Below, piece after piece: positions 9,231 to 17,673 of a DNA stretch of 64,000 bases. The DNA comes from Pseudomonadota bacterium (lineage in GTDB: Bacteria; Pseudomonadota; Gammaproteobacteria; Burkholderiales; Burkholderiaceae_B), in assembly GCA_023425645.1 (NCBI GenBank), contig JAFACG010000039.1:10952-74951 (forward strand), given 5' to 3'. The translations under genes and the position numbers were made by a program. The stretch's first letter is position 1. Each line of letters begins with the position of its first letter. Under the pieces are notes generated by a model, which saw only the letters and a program-made list of their open reading frames with translations, searched no databases and was not told the DNA's origin.

Positions 9231-10586
9231 ATGAACACAGACACCCCCGACTCGTTTACCGCTCTCGAACCACCCGATCAAGCCCAGGCGCAATTCGTGC
9301 GATGGTTCAGGGAAGTGGCCCCTTATGTGCATGACTTCCGGGGCAAGACGTTCGTGGTGGCCTTCGGGGGGGAACTCATCAGCGACGGATTGCTCAATAC
9401 GCTGATCCCGGACCTGTCCCTGCTGTCCGCCCTGGGCATCAAGCTGGTGCTGGTGCACGGCTCGCGCCCGCAGGTCAATGAACAACTGCGCCTGAAGGGC
9501 GAGACCACGCAATTCGGCCGCGGCACCGAGCCCACCAGCGCAGCCGCGCTGGAATGCGCCAAGGAGGCCGCCGGCGAGATCCGCCTGGACATCGAGGCCG
9601 CCTTCAGTCAGGGCCTGCCCAACACGCCCATGTCGCACGCGCAGATCCGCATCATTTCGGGCAACTTCGTGACCGCCCGCCCGGTGGGCGTGATCGACGG
9701 CGTGGACTACAAGCATGCCGGATCGGTGCGCAAGCTGGACGTGGACGCCATGCGCGTCATACTCAACCAGGGAGCGCTTATTCTACTCTCCCCGCTGGGC
9801 TTTTCCCCAACGGGCGAAGCCTTCAACCTGGACATGGAAGACCTGGCCACCAGCACGGCCATCGCGCTGCGCGCCGAAAAGCTGATCTTCCTGACGCCCG
9901 AGCACATCGGCCACTCCAACAACCTGGAAATCGACTCGGAGCTGGCGCGCGCCGATGCCGACGCCCTGCTGGCCTCGGGCAAGCTGGACGAGGATTGCTC
10001 TACCTTCCTGCGCTATGCCTCCCAGGCCGTCAAGCGCGGCATCGCCCGCGCCCACCTGGTGCCCTACAAGCAGGACGGCAGCATCCTGCTGGAGATCTTC
10101 ACCCACGACGGCGTGGGCACCATGGTGGTGGAAGACACCCTGGACGACCTGCGTCCGGCCAACCTGGACGATGTGGGCGCCATCGTGCAGCTGATCGAGC
10201 CGCTGGAGATCGACGGAACGCTCGTGCCGCGCGGCCGCTCGGTCATCGAGCGCGAGGTGGAACGCTTCACCGTGCTGGAGCACGACGGCATCATCTACGG
10301 CTGCGTGGCGCTGATCCCCTACCCCGAGGACAGCATGGCCGAAATGGCCTGCCTGATCGTGCATCCCGAATGGCAGGGCTCGGGCGAAGGCGAGATCCTG
10401 CTGCGCCACACCGAGGCCAAGGCCCGTGCGGCGGGCTTCAAGCGCCTGTTCGTATTGACCACGCGCACCTCGCATTGGTTCATCAAGCGCGGCTTCGTGC
10501 AGGGCGGCGTGTCCGACCTGCCCAAGGAAAAGCAGTCGCACTACAACCGTTCGCGCAACAGCATGGTCTTCATCAAGAAGCTCTGA
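9231..10586 (+). CDS. argA: Amino-acid N-acetyltransferase (N-acetylglutamate synthase)
   Basis: The first enzyme of arginine synthesis: it acetylates glutamate with acetyl-CoA. The 451 residues show the classic two-domain ArgA layout. An amino acid kinase-like domain (about 30-300, with FVVAFGGELI and HGSRPQVN at 76-83) binds arginine in known homologues and gives feedback inhibition. A C-terminal GNAT domain has the acetyl-CoA loop HPEWQGSGEGE (378-388). The start MNTDTPDS lacks a good Shine-Dalgarno, but the next ATG lies well inside the kinase domain. The leader carries an inverted repeat that could be regulatory. Arginine regulation of this copy is inferred from the family, not seen. Confidence 0.95.
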   Translation: MNTDTPDSFTALEPPDQAQAQFVRWFREVAPYVHDFRGKTFVVAFGGELISDGLLNTLIPDLSLLSALGIKLVLVHGSRPQVNEQLRLKGETTQFGRGTEPTSAAALECAKEAAGEIRLDIEAAFSQGLPNTPMSHAQIRIISGNFVTARPVGVIDGVDYKHAGSVRKLDVDAMRVILNQGALILLSPLGFSPTGEAFNLDMEDLATSTAIALRAEKLIFLTPEHIGHSNNLEIDSELARADADALLASGKLDEDCSTFLRYASQAVKRGIARAHLVPYKQDGSILLEIFTHDGVGTMVVEDTLDDLRPANLDDVGAIVQLIEPLEIDGTLVPRGRSVIEREVERFTVLEHDGIIYGCVALIPYPEDSMAEMACLIVHPEWQGSGEGEILLRHTEAKARAAGFKRLFVLTTRTSHWFIKRGFVQGGVSDLPKEKQSHYNRSRNSMVFIKKL

Positions 10587-10659
10587 TCCGGCGCGCGCAT
10601 TGGGTACAATAGTCCCATCCGAGCATTAGAACCTGTTCACAGATTAAAGAGGAAAGAAC

Positions 10660-10932
10660 ATGGCACGCATGGTCCAGTGTGTGAAACTCAAGCAGGAAGC
10701 CGAAGGCCTGGACTTCCCTCCCTACCCCGGCGATCTGGGCGTGAAGATCTGGCGCAACATCTCCAAGCAGGCCTGGGCCAACTGGATGGACGTGCAGACC
10801 CGCCTGGTCAACGAGAACCGCCTGAACCTGGCGGATTCGCGCGCCCGCCAGTACCTGAAGGAACAGATGGAAAAATATCTGTTCGAGGACGCCGACGTCG
10901 AAGCCCAGGGTTTCGTGGCGCCCAAGTCCTGA
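10660..10932 (+). CDS. yggX: Probable Fe(2+)-trafficking protein YggX
   Basis: A small acidic 90-residue protein of the YggX family, full length for the family. Seen: the N-terminal MVQCVKL with the conserved Cys7, then [12 protein letters not shown] and the WQxWMxxQT-like stretch [10 protein letters not shown]. YggX proteins are implicated in protecting iron-sulfur clusters from oxidative damage. A clear Shine-Dalgarno (AGAGGAAAG) precedes the ATG. A TACAAT box at 10605-10610 could be its own -10, so it need not depend on argA. It ends just before a strong bidirectional terminator shared with phoU. Confidence 0.93.
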   Translation: MARMVQCVKLKQEAEGLDFPPYPGDLGVKIWRNISKQAWANWMDVQTRLVNENRLNLADSRARQYLKEQMEKYLFEDADVEAQGFVAPKS

Positions 10933-10944
10933 TCTCCCGTCCCC

Positions 10945-10980
10945 ATAAAAAAACACCTGCCGCGGCAGGTGTTTTTTTAT
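10945..10980. terminator. Bidirectional intrinsic terminator (yggX / phoU)
   Basis: A perfect palindrome CACCTGCCG/CGGCAGGTG at 10954-10971, flanked by an A-run on the left and a T-run on the right, so it can terminate both yggX on the plus strand and phoU on the minus strand. Confidence 0.93.
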
Positions 10981-10996
10981 AGCGTTCAAGCCAGGT

Positions 10997-11719
10997 TCAT
11001 TCCTCGTCCTCGGGCGGGGGTTCGCCGCGCGCGGTGCGTTCGGCGTTCTTGACCCCGGTGTGGCGCACGTCATCGCCGCGCACCATGTAGATGACCCGTT
11101 CGGCCATGTTCTTGGCATGGTCGCCGATGCGCTCCAGCGCACGGGCGATGAAGATCAGGTCGATGGAATGCGAAATGGTGCGCGGATCCTCGATCATGTA
11201 GGTGATGATGTGACGCAGCGAGCCCTTCCATTCGCGGTCCACTTCCTTGTCGCTGCGCACGATCTGGGCGGCGTGCAGCGCATCCTGGCGGGCGAAGGCG
11301 TCCAGGGCGTCGTGGATCATGCCGGCCACGGAAGAGCTCATGTGACGCAGCTCGACCACGGGCTCGTAGCCGACCGTGCTTTCGTGCAGGCGGCGGGCCA
11401 TCTTGGCGATGCGCTCGGCCTCGTCGCCGCAGCGCTCCATGTCGGTCAGCATCTTGGAGATGGACAGCAGCAGGCGCAGGTCGATGGCGGTAGGCTGGTT
11501 GCGGGCGATCAGATTGGTGATGCGCTCGTCGATTTCGACTTCCAGGCGATTGACTTCCTTTTCGCGTTCGCGGACCAGGTCGACCAGCGACATGTCTCCG
11601 GTCTGCAAGGCTTCCGTGGCGCTCTTGACCATGGATTCCACGATGCCGCCCATCTGCAGGAACAGCGAGCGGGTGGTTTCCAGGTCGGAGTGGAACTGCT
11701 TGTTGGTATGTTCGTTCAT
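10997..11719 (-). CDS. phoU: Phosphate signalling complex protein PhoU
   Basis: 240 residues, all-helical, built from two PhoU repeats. Seen: the first repeat with MVKSATEALQTGD, and the metal-binding signature MERCGDEAERIAKMARR with its duplicate LERIGDHAKNMAER. PhoU links the Pst phosphate transporter to the PhoR/PhoB sensor and represses the Pho regulon when phosphate is plentiful. The ATG at MNEHTNKQ has a GAAGG ribosome site; a longer in-frame start is less likely. The gene stands alone here with no pstSCAB or phoBR beside it. A CTGTCAT repeat about 70 bases upstream resembles a Pho box half site. Confidence 0.95.
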   Translation of the reverse strand: MNEHTNKQFHSDLETTRSLFLQMGGIVESMVKSATEALQTGDMSLVDLVREREKEVNRLEVEIDERITNLIARNQPTAIDLRLLLSISKMLTDMERCGDEAERIAKMARRLHESTVGYEPVVELRHMSSSVAGMIHDALDAFARQDALHAAQIVRSDKEVDREWKGSLRHIITYMIEDPRTISHSIDLIFIARALERIGDHAKNMAERVIYMVRGDDVRHTGVKNAERTARGEPPPEDEE

Positions 11720-11779
11720 AGTGGCCTTCTGTAACGGCGAAGTGGCTCTCGCCAAGCGCTCAATCAGGCACTTAGCTTA

Positions 11780-11796
11780 AGCGCAGATTATGACAG
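11780..11796 (-). promoter_or_regulatory. Possible Pho box upstream of phoU
   Basis: On the minus strand CTGTCAT is followed after AAT by CTGCGCT, resembling the paired CTGTCAT repeats of a PhoB site. The second copy is degenerate and the repeat period is 10 rather than 11. It lies about 60-75 bases before the phoU ATG. Confidence 0.25.
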
Positions 11797-11808
11797 AGAC
11801 ATTAAGGT

Positions 11809-12492
11809 TCAGAAACCTGGACCCGCCAGCATGCGCACGCCCTGCTGGCCCGCCACCAGGGCCACGCTGGCCGGCTTGAGCGCGAACAGGCCGCAGCAGA
11901 CCACGCCGGGGATGTTGTTGATGCGCGCCTCCAGCGCGGCCGGGTCGGCGATGGACAGCCCGGCCACGTCCAGGATCAGGCCGCCGTTGTCCGTCACGAA
12001 GCCGGCACGCTCCACGGGCTGGCCGCCCAGTTCGCGCAGCTGGCGGGCCACGGCGTTCAGGGCCATGGGGATGACCTCCACCGGAAGGGCGAAGGCGCCC
12101 AGGCGCTCGACCAGCTTGGATTCGTCCACGATGCACAGGAACTTGTCCGCCGCCGAGGCCACGATCTTCTCGCGCGTGAGCGCTCCGCCCCCGCCCTTGG
12201 TCATGTTCAGCGCGCCGTCGATCTCGTCGGCGCCGTCCACGTACCAGTCCATGCGTTCGATGCCGTTCAGGTCCTGCACGGCGATGCCCAGGCCCTGCAT
12301 GCGCTCGGTGGAACGGTTGGAGCTGGAGGCGGCGGCCTTGAAGCGGTTCTTGTGCGGGGCCAGCGCGTCAATGAACAGGTCCACGGTGGAACCGGTGCCC
12401 ACGCCCAGGATGGACTCGGGAGTCAGACGGGGCAGGATGTAGTCGACGGCGGCCTGCGCCACCTGTTGCTTAAGCTCGGACTGTGTGTACAT
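11809..12492 (-). CDS. rpiA: Ribose-5-phosphate isomerase A
   Basis: Interconverts ribose 5-phosphate and ribulose 5-phosphate in the pentose phosphate pathway. The 227 residues match the family. Seen: VGTGST (31-36), DGADE (86-90) with the substrate-binding acids, and GGGALTREK (101-109) with the catalytic Glu108. I chose the ATG at MYTQSEL; an in-frame TTG 9 bases earlier would add three residues. It follows the ArsC-like gene on the same strand with a 43-base gap, and the pot operon lies further upstream, so all could be co-transcribed. Confidence 0.96.
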   Translation of the reverse strand: MYTQSELKQQVAQAAVDYILPRLTPESILGVGTGSTVDLFIDALAPHKNRFKAAASSSNRSTERMQGLGIAVQDLNGIERMDWYVDGADEIDGALNMTKGGGGALTREKIVASAADKFLCIVDESKLVERLGAFALPVEVIPMALNAVARQLRELGGQPVERAGFVTDNGGLILDVAGLSIADPAALEARINNIPGVVCCGLFALKPASVALVAGQQGVRMLAGPGF

Positions 12493-12535
12493 GGCGATCA
12501 AAGAAAATCGGGGGCTGGGCCCCCGTGATTGGCAT

Positions 12536-12886
12536 TTAGAGAAAACGAGCGGCGAACTTGCCTTCGTTGAAGCCCACGCTGACTTCCCCTTGCGGGGTGA
12601 GCAGCACGGGCCGGCGCACCAGGGCCGGGAACTGCGCGATCAGCTCCAGCCATTGGGCGTCGCTTTGCGGATCCTTGCGCTCCTCGGGCAACTGGCGCCA
12701 GGTCATGGAGGCGCGATTGACCAGCTTGGGCCAGCCTCCCAGCTCCTGCGCCCAGGCCTGCAGGCGGGCGGGCTCCAGAGGATGGTCGCGGTAATCCGAG
12801 AATTCCAGCGGCAGGCCGTGCGCCTCGAACCAGGCGCGCGCCTTCTGGCAGGTGCTGCAATTCTTCAGGCCGTACATCGAGAACAT
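12536..12886 (-). CDS. ArsC/Spx-family thioredoxin-fold protein (YffB-like)
   Basis: A 116-residue ArsC-fold protein that starts [13 protein letters not shown]. Cys10 and Cys13 form a CxxC-like pair at the top of the first helix, as in the YffB/Spx branch of the ArsC family. True arsenate reductases have a single active Cys with conserved Arg residues downstream. RPVLLTPQ gives the cis-proline region. The likely role is thiol redox chemistry, possibly glutathione-dependent as proposed for YffB; arsenate reduction is unlikely. It starts 18 bases after the potI-type permease gene and probably belongs to that transcript. Confidence 0.85.
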   Translation of the reverse strand: MFSMYGLKNCSTCQKARAWFEAHGLPLEFSDYRDHPLEPARLQAWAQELGGWPKLVNRASMTWRQLPEERKDPQSDAQWLELIAQFPALVRRPVLLTPQGEVSVGFNEGKFAARFL

Positions 12887-12904
12887 GGCAATACTCCGTA
12901 TCGA

Positions 12905-13711
12905 TCAAGCGCGCCGCTCGCGGCGCACCTGCAGGCGATTGGCGACCACGACGAAGGCGCCGACCACCAGGATGAACAGCGTGGCCAGGGCGTTGATCTC
13001 GGGCTTGAGGCCCAGGCGCACGCGCGAGAAGACTTCCACGGGCAGGGTCGTGAAACCGGGGCCGGACAGAAAGGAGGCGATCACCACGTCGTCCAGCGAC
13101 AGGGTGAATGCCAGCAGCCAGGCCGCCATCAGGGCCGGCGTGATCGAGGGCAGCACGATCATGAAAAAGGCCTTGAGCGGCGTGGCGCCCAGGTCCAGCG
13201 CGGCCTCTTCCTGCGAGCGGTCCAGTTCGCGCATGCGCGACTGCAGGATGACCGTGGCATAGGCGGTGCACAGCACCACATGGCCGACCCAGATGGTGAA
13301 CACGCCGTTCTGCTCGGGCCAGCCCAGGAAGGAATTGAGCTCCACGAACATCAGCAGCAGCGAGATGCCCAGCACGACTTCCGGAATGACCAGGGGGGCG
13401 CTGATCAGGCCGATGTACAGGGCGAAGCCCTTGAACCGCCCCATGCGGGTCAGCACATAGCCGGCCCAGGTGCCCAGCACCAGCGCCGTGGTGGCGGTCA
13501 GGAAGGCCACCAGGAAGGACAGGCGCGCCGCCGAAAGCAGCACCTTGTCCTGGAACAGGGATTCGTACCAGCGCAGCGAAAAGCCCGACCAGGAGGTCAT
13601 GATGGCCGAATCATTGAAGGAGAAGACCACCAGGAACAGGATGGGGACGTACAGAAAGCCAAAGCCCAGGAGCAGGACCAGGGCGCGCAGCCAGGGATTC
13701 GGTTTGGTCAT
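12905..13711 (-). CDS. potI: Putrescine/spermidine ABC transporter permease (PotI-type)
   Basis: A 268-residue inner-membrane permease with six predicted hydrophobic helices. Seen: the binding-protein-dependent transport signature EEAALDLGATPLKAFF near residue 170, which docks on the ATPase. The start is the ATG at MTKPNPWL, which overlaps the potH stop by 4 bases (ATGA). It forms the transmembrane pore with the PotH-type subunit. The order binding protein, ATPase, PotH, PotI matches the E. coli potFGHI putrescine importer. Spermidine as substrate cannot be excluded. Confidence 0.88.
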   Translation of the reverse strand: MTKPNPWLRALVLLLGFGFLYVPILFLVVFSFNDSAIMTSWSGFSLRWYESLFQDKVLLSAARLSFLVAFLTATTALVLGTWAGYVLTRMGRFKGFALYIGLISAPLVIPEVVLGISLLLMFVELNSFLGWPEQNGVFTIWVGHVVLCTAYATVILQSRMRELDRSQEEAALDLGATPLKAFFMIVLPSITPALMAAWLLAFTLSLDDVVIASFLSGPGFTTLPVEVFSRVRLGLKPEINALATLFILVVGAFVVVANRLQVRRERRA

Positions 13712-14628
13712 GAACGGCCTCCACGCTGGCTTTCGATCTGGCGCATCTGGCTGTACTGGAACAGGATCAGCGGAATGATCAACAGCAGCACCATCACGCA
13801 GGTCACGGCCGCGGCCATGGGCCAGTCGGCGTTGTTGAAGAACTCGTTCCACATGATGCGGCCCATCATCAGGGTATCCGCCCCGCCCAGCATTTCCGGA
13901 ATGACGTATTCGCCCACCGAGGGTATGAACACCAGCATGGCGCCGGCGATCACGCCGGGCATGGACAGCGGCAGGGTGACGTGCAGAAAGGCCGACCAGG
14001 GGCGCGCGCCCAGGTCATAGGCCGCCTCCAGCAGGCGCACGTTCAGCTTCACCAGATTGGCGTACAGCGGCAGGATGAAGAACGGCAGGTAGGCATAGAC
14101 CAGGCCGATGTAGACGGCCAGATCGGTGCGGTAGATCTCCAGCGGCGCGTCGATCACGCCCAGCCACAACAGCACGCTGTTGAGCAGGCCGTCGTTGCGC
14201 AGAATGCCCACCCAGGCGTACACGCGCAGCAGCATGGAGGTCCAGAACGGCAAGATGACGGCCAGCAGCAGCAGGTTGCGCACCGCCGGGGACGAACGGG
14301 CGATGTAGTAGGCCACCGGGTAGCCGATCAGCACGCAGCACAGCGTGGTGACGGCCGCCATCTTCAGGGAACTGAGGTAGGTGGCCAGGTACAGATTGTC
14401 GCTGAACAGCAGAATGTAGCCGCGCAGGTTCAGCACGAAGGAAATGCTCTCGTCCGCGAACTGCGCCAGCGGCGTGTAAGGCGGAACCCCGAAATCCAGG
14501 TCCGCGAAGCTGATCTTGAACACCAGCAGGAACGGCACCAGCAGAACCAGGATCAACCACAGGAACGTGGGAGCCACCACCAGCGTGCGCCCCGCGGGCA
14601 GCAGTTTGCGCCAGGACAGGTTCTTCAT
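13708..14628 (-). CDS. potH: Putrescine/spermidine ABC transporter permease (PotH-type)
   Basis: A 306-residue permease, the longer of the two membrane subunits, with a short cytoplasmic N-terminus, a first membrane helix around 15-37, a periplasmic loop, and the coupling motif LEAAYDLGARPWSAF near residue 200. It overlaps the ATPase gene upstream and the potI-type gene downstream by 4 bases each, so the three proteins are translationally coupled. It pairs with PotI in the inner membrane. Confidence 0.9.
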   Translation of the reverse strand: MKNLSWRKLLPAGRTLVVAPTFLWLILVLLVPFLLVFKISFADLDFGVPPYTPLAQFADESISFVLNLRGYILLFSDNLYLATYLSSLKMAAVTTLCCVLIGYPVAYYIARSSPAVRNLLLLAVILPFWTSMLLRVYAWVGILRNDGLLNSVLLWLGVIDAPLEIYRTDLAVYIGLVYAYLPFFILPLYANLVKLNVRLLEAAYDLGARPWSAFLHVTLPLSMPGVIAGAMLVFIPSVGEYVIPEMLGGADTLMMGRIMWNEFFNNADWPMAAAVTCVMVLLLIIPLILFQYSQMRQIESQRGGRS

Positions 14629-15755
14629 GCGCTCAGCACCGTTGCGCTGTCATCGGACCAGGATACGTAGACTTCTTCGTCCACGCCGGGCGCATCCGGC
14701 TGGGCCAGCGTGCCGCTGGGCATCTGCGCCTCGATCAGCATGCCCGAATCCAGGCGGATCTGGTAGCGGGTGTAGCTGCCCATCCAGGCCACGTGCGTGA
14801 CGATGCCGTGCCCCCAATTCGTGTCTTCCGCAGGCATTTCGCGGCTGACCTGGATCTGCTCGGGACGGATGGACACGGACACGGCCATGCCCAGAGGTTC
14901 GCTGATGCCGTGGCTGACATACAGCGGACGGTTCAGCTCTTCGCATTCGATGTGCACGTGGTCGGGTTCGTCCACGGAGATGACGCCGTTGAACAGGTTG
15001 GTGGAACCGATGAAGCCGGCCACGAAGCGCGAATTCGGGAAGGCGTAGACATCATAGGGCGTGCCATGCTGGATGATCTGCCCTTCGGACATCACCGCCA
15101 GGCGGTCGGCCATGGTCATGGCCTCTTCCTGGTCGTGCGTGACCATGATGCAGGTGACGCCCACGCGCTCCAGGATCTTGACCAGCTCGATCTGGGTCTT
15201 CTGGCGAATCTGCTTGTCCAGCGCCGACATGGGCTCGTCCAGCAGGAGCAGCTTGGGCCGCTTGACCAGGCTGCGCGCCAGGGCCACGCGCTGCTGCTGC
15301 CCGCCCGAGAGCTGGTGCGGCTTGCGCCGCGAGAAGCCCGCCATCTGGACCAGGTCCAGCGCTTCGAACACGCGCTCGTCGATCTCGTTGCGCGGCACGC
15401 CCTCCTGCTTCAGGCCGAAGGCCACGTTGGCCTCGACCGACATGTGGGGAAACAGGGCGTAGGACTGGAACATCATGTTGACCGGCCGGCGGTAGGGAGG
15501 CAGGTCCGTGATGTCCTCGTTGTCCAGATAGATCCGACCGGAGGTCGGCTCCTCGAAGCCAGCCAGCATGCGCAGCAAGGTGGACTTGCCGCAGCCCGAA
15601 CTGCCCAGCAGGGCGAAGATTTCGTGGCGGCGCACATCCAGGCTGACCGATTTGACCGCGACCGTGTCGCCGAAAATCTTCACGACCTCGTCCACGCGCA
15701 CGAACGCGTCCTCGCCGTCCATCCAGGGCGACGCTCCGGTACGGATATCTTGCAT
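14625..15755 (-). CDS. potG: Polyamine ABC transporter ATP-binding protein (PotG-type)
   Basis: A 376-residue ABC ATPase. Seen: Walker A GSSGCGKST (51-59), Q-loop FQSYALFPHM (96-105), signature LSGGQQQR (149-156), Walker B LLLLDEP (169-175), and a C-terminal TOBE regulatory domain from about residue 280 with SIRPEQIQV. It hydrolyses ATP to drive polyamine uptake through PotH/PotI. The stop overlaps the potH start, and the gene starts 5 bases after the binding protein gene. Confidence 0.92.
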   Translation of the reverse strand: MQDIRTGASPWMDGEDAFVRVDEVVKIFGDTVAVKSVSLDVRRHEIFALLGSSGCGKSTLLRMLAGFEEPTSGRIYLDNEDITDLPPYRRPVNMMFQSYALFPHMSVEANVAFGLKQEGVPRNEIDERVFEALDLVQMAGFSRRKPHQLSGGQQQRVALARSLVKRPKLLLLDEPMSALDKQIRQKTQIELVKILERVGVTCIMVTHDQEEAMTMADRLAVMSEGQIIQHGTPYDVYAFPNSRFVAGFIGSTNLFNGVISVDEPDHVHIECEELNRPLYVSHGISEPLGMAVSVSIRPEQIQVSREMPAEDTNWGHGIVTHVAWMGSYTRYQIRLDSGMLIEAQMPSGTLAQPDAPGVDEEVYVSWSDDSATVLSA

Positions 15756-15760
15756 GGTGC

Positions 15761-16867
15761 CTAGCGTCCCGATTTCAGTTCAGCCCACAGGCGCGTCTGC
15801 AGACGCTGCACCTTCAGAGGCTGCGGCTTGATGACGAACAAGGTCTTGGAGACCTCGGGAGAGGGATAGATCATGGGGTTGTCGGCCACTTCCTTCACCA
15901 CGAACTTGCGCGCCTCCTTGTTGGCGTTGGGGTAGAACATGGTGTTGGTGATGGCGGCATGCACCTCGGGCGTCTCGATGTAATTGATGAAGGCGTGCGC
16001 CTGCTCCACATTGGCTGCGCTCTTGGGGATGGCCATGGTGTCGAACCACACGGGCGCGCCGCCCTTGGGAATGTAGTAATCGATGGCGTAGGGCTTCTTG
16101 GCCTCGCGGGCGCGGGCGGCCGAGATCATCACATCGCCCGAGAAGCCGTAGACCATGCAAAGATCGCCGGCGGCCAGCTCGTCGATGTAGCCCGAGGAGC
16201 TGAACTGGCGCACGTAGGGACGGATCTTCTTGAGCAGGTCCAGGGCCTCGCGCAAGTCGGCTTCATTGCTGCTGTTGGGGTCCTTGCCGAGGTAATGCAG
16301 CACGGCGGGGAACACCTGGGCCGCCTCGTCCAGGATGGAGATGCCGCAGCCCTTCAGCTTTTCGGCGTTTTCGGGCTTGAACAGCATGTCCCAGTTGCCC
16401 AGGTCCGCGTCCGCGCCCATGATCTCCTTGACCTTGGTGACGTTGTAGCCCAGGCCGTTGGTGCCGTAGCCCCAGGGGATCAGGTATTCGTTACCCGGAT
16501 CCACGTCGGCCAGCAGGGCCATGATGTCGGGGTCTAGGTACTTCCAGTTGGGGATCAGGCTCTTGTCCAGCTTCTGAAACAGGCCGCCCTCGATCTGGCG
16601 GGCGGCATAGTGGGTGGAAGGCACCACCACGTCATAGCCGGACTTGCCGGTCAGCAGCTTGGCCTGCAAGGTGTCATTGCTGTCGTACACGTCGTAGCGC
16701 ACGGTGATGCCCGTGGCCTTCTGGAAACCGGACAGCGTGTCCGGCGCCGTGTATTCGGCCCAGTTGTAGACATTGACGACCTTGTCCTGTGCCTGCGCGG
16801 CGGGCAGCATGGCGGCAGCGGCCAGCAGGCCGGCGAGTACCCGTGGTTTATTCATCCCAAAAGACAT
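15761..16867 (-). CDS. potF: Polyamine ABC transporter periplasmic binding protein (PotF-type)
   Basis: A 368-residue extracellular solute-binding protein. A signal peptide occupies residues 1-26, with the cleavage site after AQA. The mature N-terminus has VNVYNWAEYTAPD, the hallmark of PotD/PotF proteins. I chose the ATG at MSFGMNKP because a strong AAGGGGA ribosome site sits 7 bases before it; the longer frame lacks one. It is first in the potFGHI-type operon, with 77 bases between it and kdkA. That gap shows no clear terminator or promoter, so read-through from kdkA is possible. Confidence 0.93.
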   Translation of the reverse strand: MSFGMNKPRVLAGLLAAAAMLPAAQAQDKVVNVYNWAEYTAPDTLSGFQKATGITVRYDVYDSNDTLQAKLLTGKSGYDVVVPSTHYAARQIEGGLFQKLDKSLIPNWKYLDPDIMALLADVDPGNEYLIPWGYGTNGLGYNVTKVKEIMGADADLGNWDMLFKPENAEKLKGCGISILDEAAQVFPAVLHYLGKDPNSSNEADLREALDLLKKIRPYVRQFSSSGYIDELAAGDLCMVYGFSGDVMISAARAREAKKPYAIDYYIPKGGAPVWFDTMAIPKSAANVEQAHAFINYIETPEVHAAITNTMFYPNANKEARKFVVKEVADNPMIYPSPEVSKTLFVIKPQPLKVQRLQTRLWAELKSGR

Positions 16868-16944
16868 CGCGAGTCCCCTTCCTATCGAAAGCGAAAAACC
16901 CAAAAGGCGAGATGATAAAGCTTTTTTGCGGCCAATAGTCGTAT

Positions 16945-17664
16945 TTAAAACCGCATTTGATGACGGTATGAGGAAAACATTTCCTGCCACCAGGCATCGC
17001 CGCGCTGCGCGCACACTTTGACCAGCGAGCGCCTCAGGCGCTGCAGGTTGTCCAGCGCCTGGGAACGGCTCAGGGCTCCTTGGCGGGCGCGGTCGAAATC
17101 GATCAGCCAGACCTTGTCATTCGCATCCAGCAAAATATTGTAGGCGTTAAGGTCGGCATGCCAAACCTCGAATTGATGCATGCGGGCGATCTCGTGCGCC
17201 ACCCGCTCGGGCGAGGCCCTTTCCAGAGCCTGGCACAGGGGACTGACATCAGGCAGGCGGCGGGTCATCAGGGCCGCCCGGTAGCACAGGCCGCGGCGCC
17301 ACCAGGCGGCGGCCAGCACGGGCGGGACGGCCAGCCCCTTGTGGTGTAAATAAGACATCACCTGGAATTCGCGCCAGCTGCGGGTGCGTTCGCGCCCCTG
17401 CCAGAGGTAGGAGGACTCGTTGAAGCGGGCCACCAGGCCGCCGCGCCGGTAGTGGCGCAGCACGGCCGCGCCGAAAGGGCCTTGCACGAACCAGGCGGCC
17501 TGCCGCCCGCCCTGCCCCACCTTGGCGGCCTGCGAACCATAGGCGTCAGGCTCGAACCAGCGCTGCAGCGCAGCCGGCCGCAGGTCCGGCAGTCCGGCCA
17601 GCTCGGGAGCCAGCAAGGCGCCCCCGCCCGGGAGCGGAAAAAAGGAATCAGGCGTGGCGTTCAC
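16945..17664 (-). CDS. kdkA: 3-deoxy-D-manno-octulosonic acid (Kdo) kinase
   Basis: A 239-residue protein-kinase-like fold enzyme of the KdkA/WaaP superfamily. KdkA phosphorylates the single Kdo of the LPS inner core at O-4, as in Haemophilus and Bordetella. Seen: HADLNAYNILL (169-179) with catalytic Asp171 and metal-binding Asn176, then LIDFDRAR (187-194) replacing the DFG loop. It probably acts at the cytoplasmic face of the inner membrane. The start is a GTG with AGGAG 5 bases before it; an ATG is not available near the conserved N-terminus. It lies 9 bases after the TauE/SafE gene and upstream of potF, not within an LPS cluster. Confidence 0.9.
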   Translation of the reverse strand: MNATPDSFFPLPGGGALLAPELAGLPDLRPAALQRWFEPDAYGSQAAKVGQGGRQAAWFVQGPFGAAVLRHYRRGGLVARFNESSYLWQGRERTRSWREFQVMSYLHHKGLAVPPVLAAAWWRRGLCYRAALMTRRLPDVSPLCQALERASPERVAHEIARMHQFEVWHADLNAYNILLDANDKVWLIDFDRARQGALSRSQALDNLQRLRRSLVKVCAQRGDAWWQEMFSSYRHQMRF

Positions 17665-17673
17665 AACAGCTCC

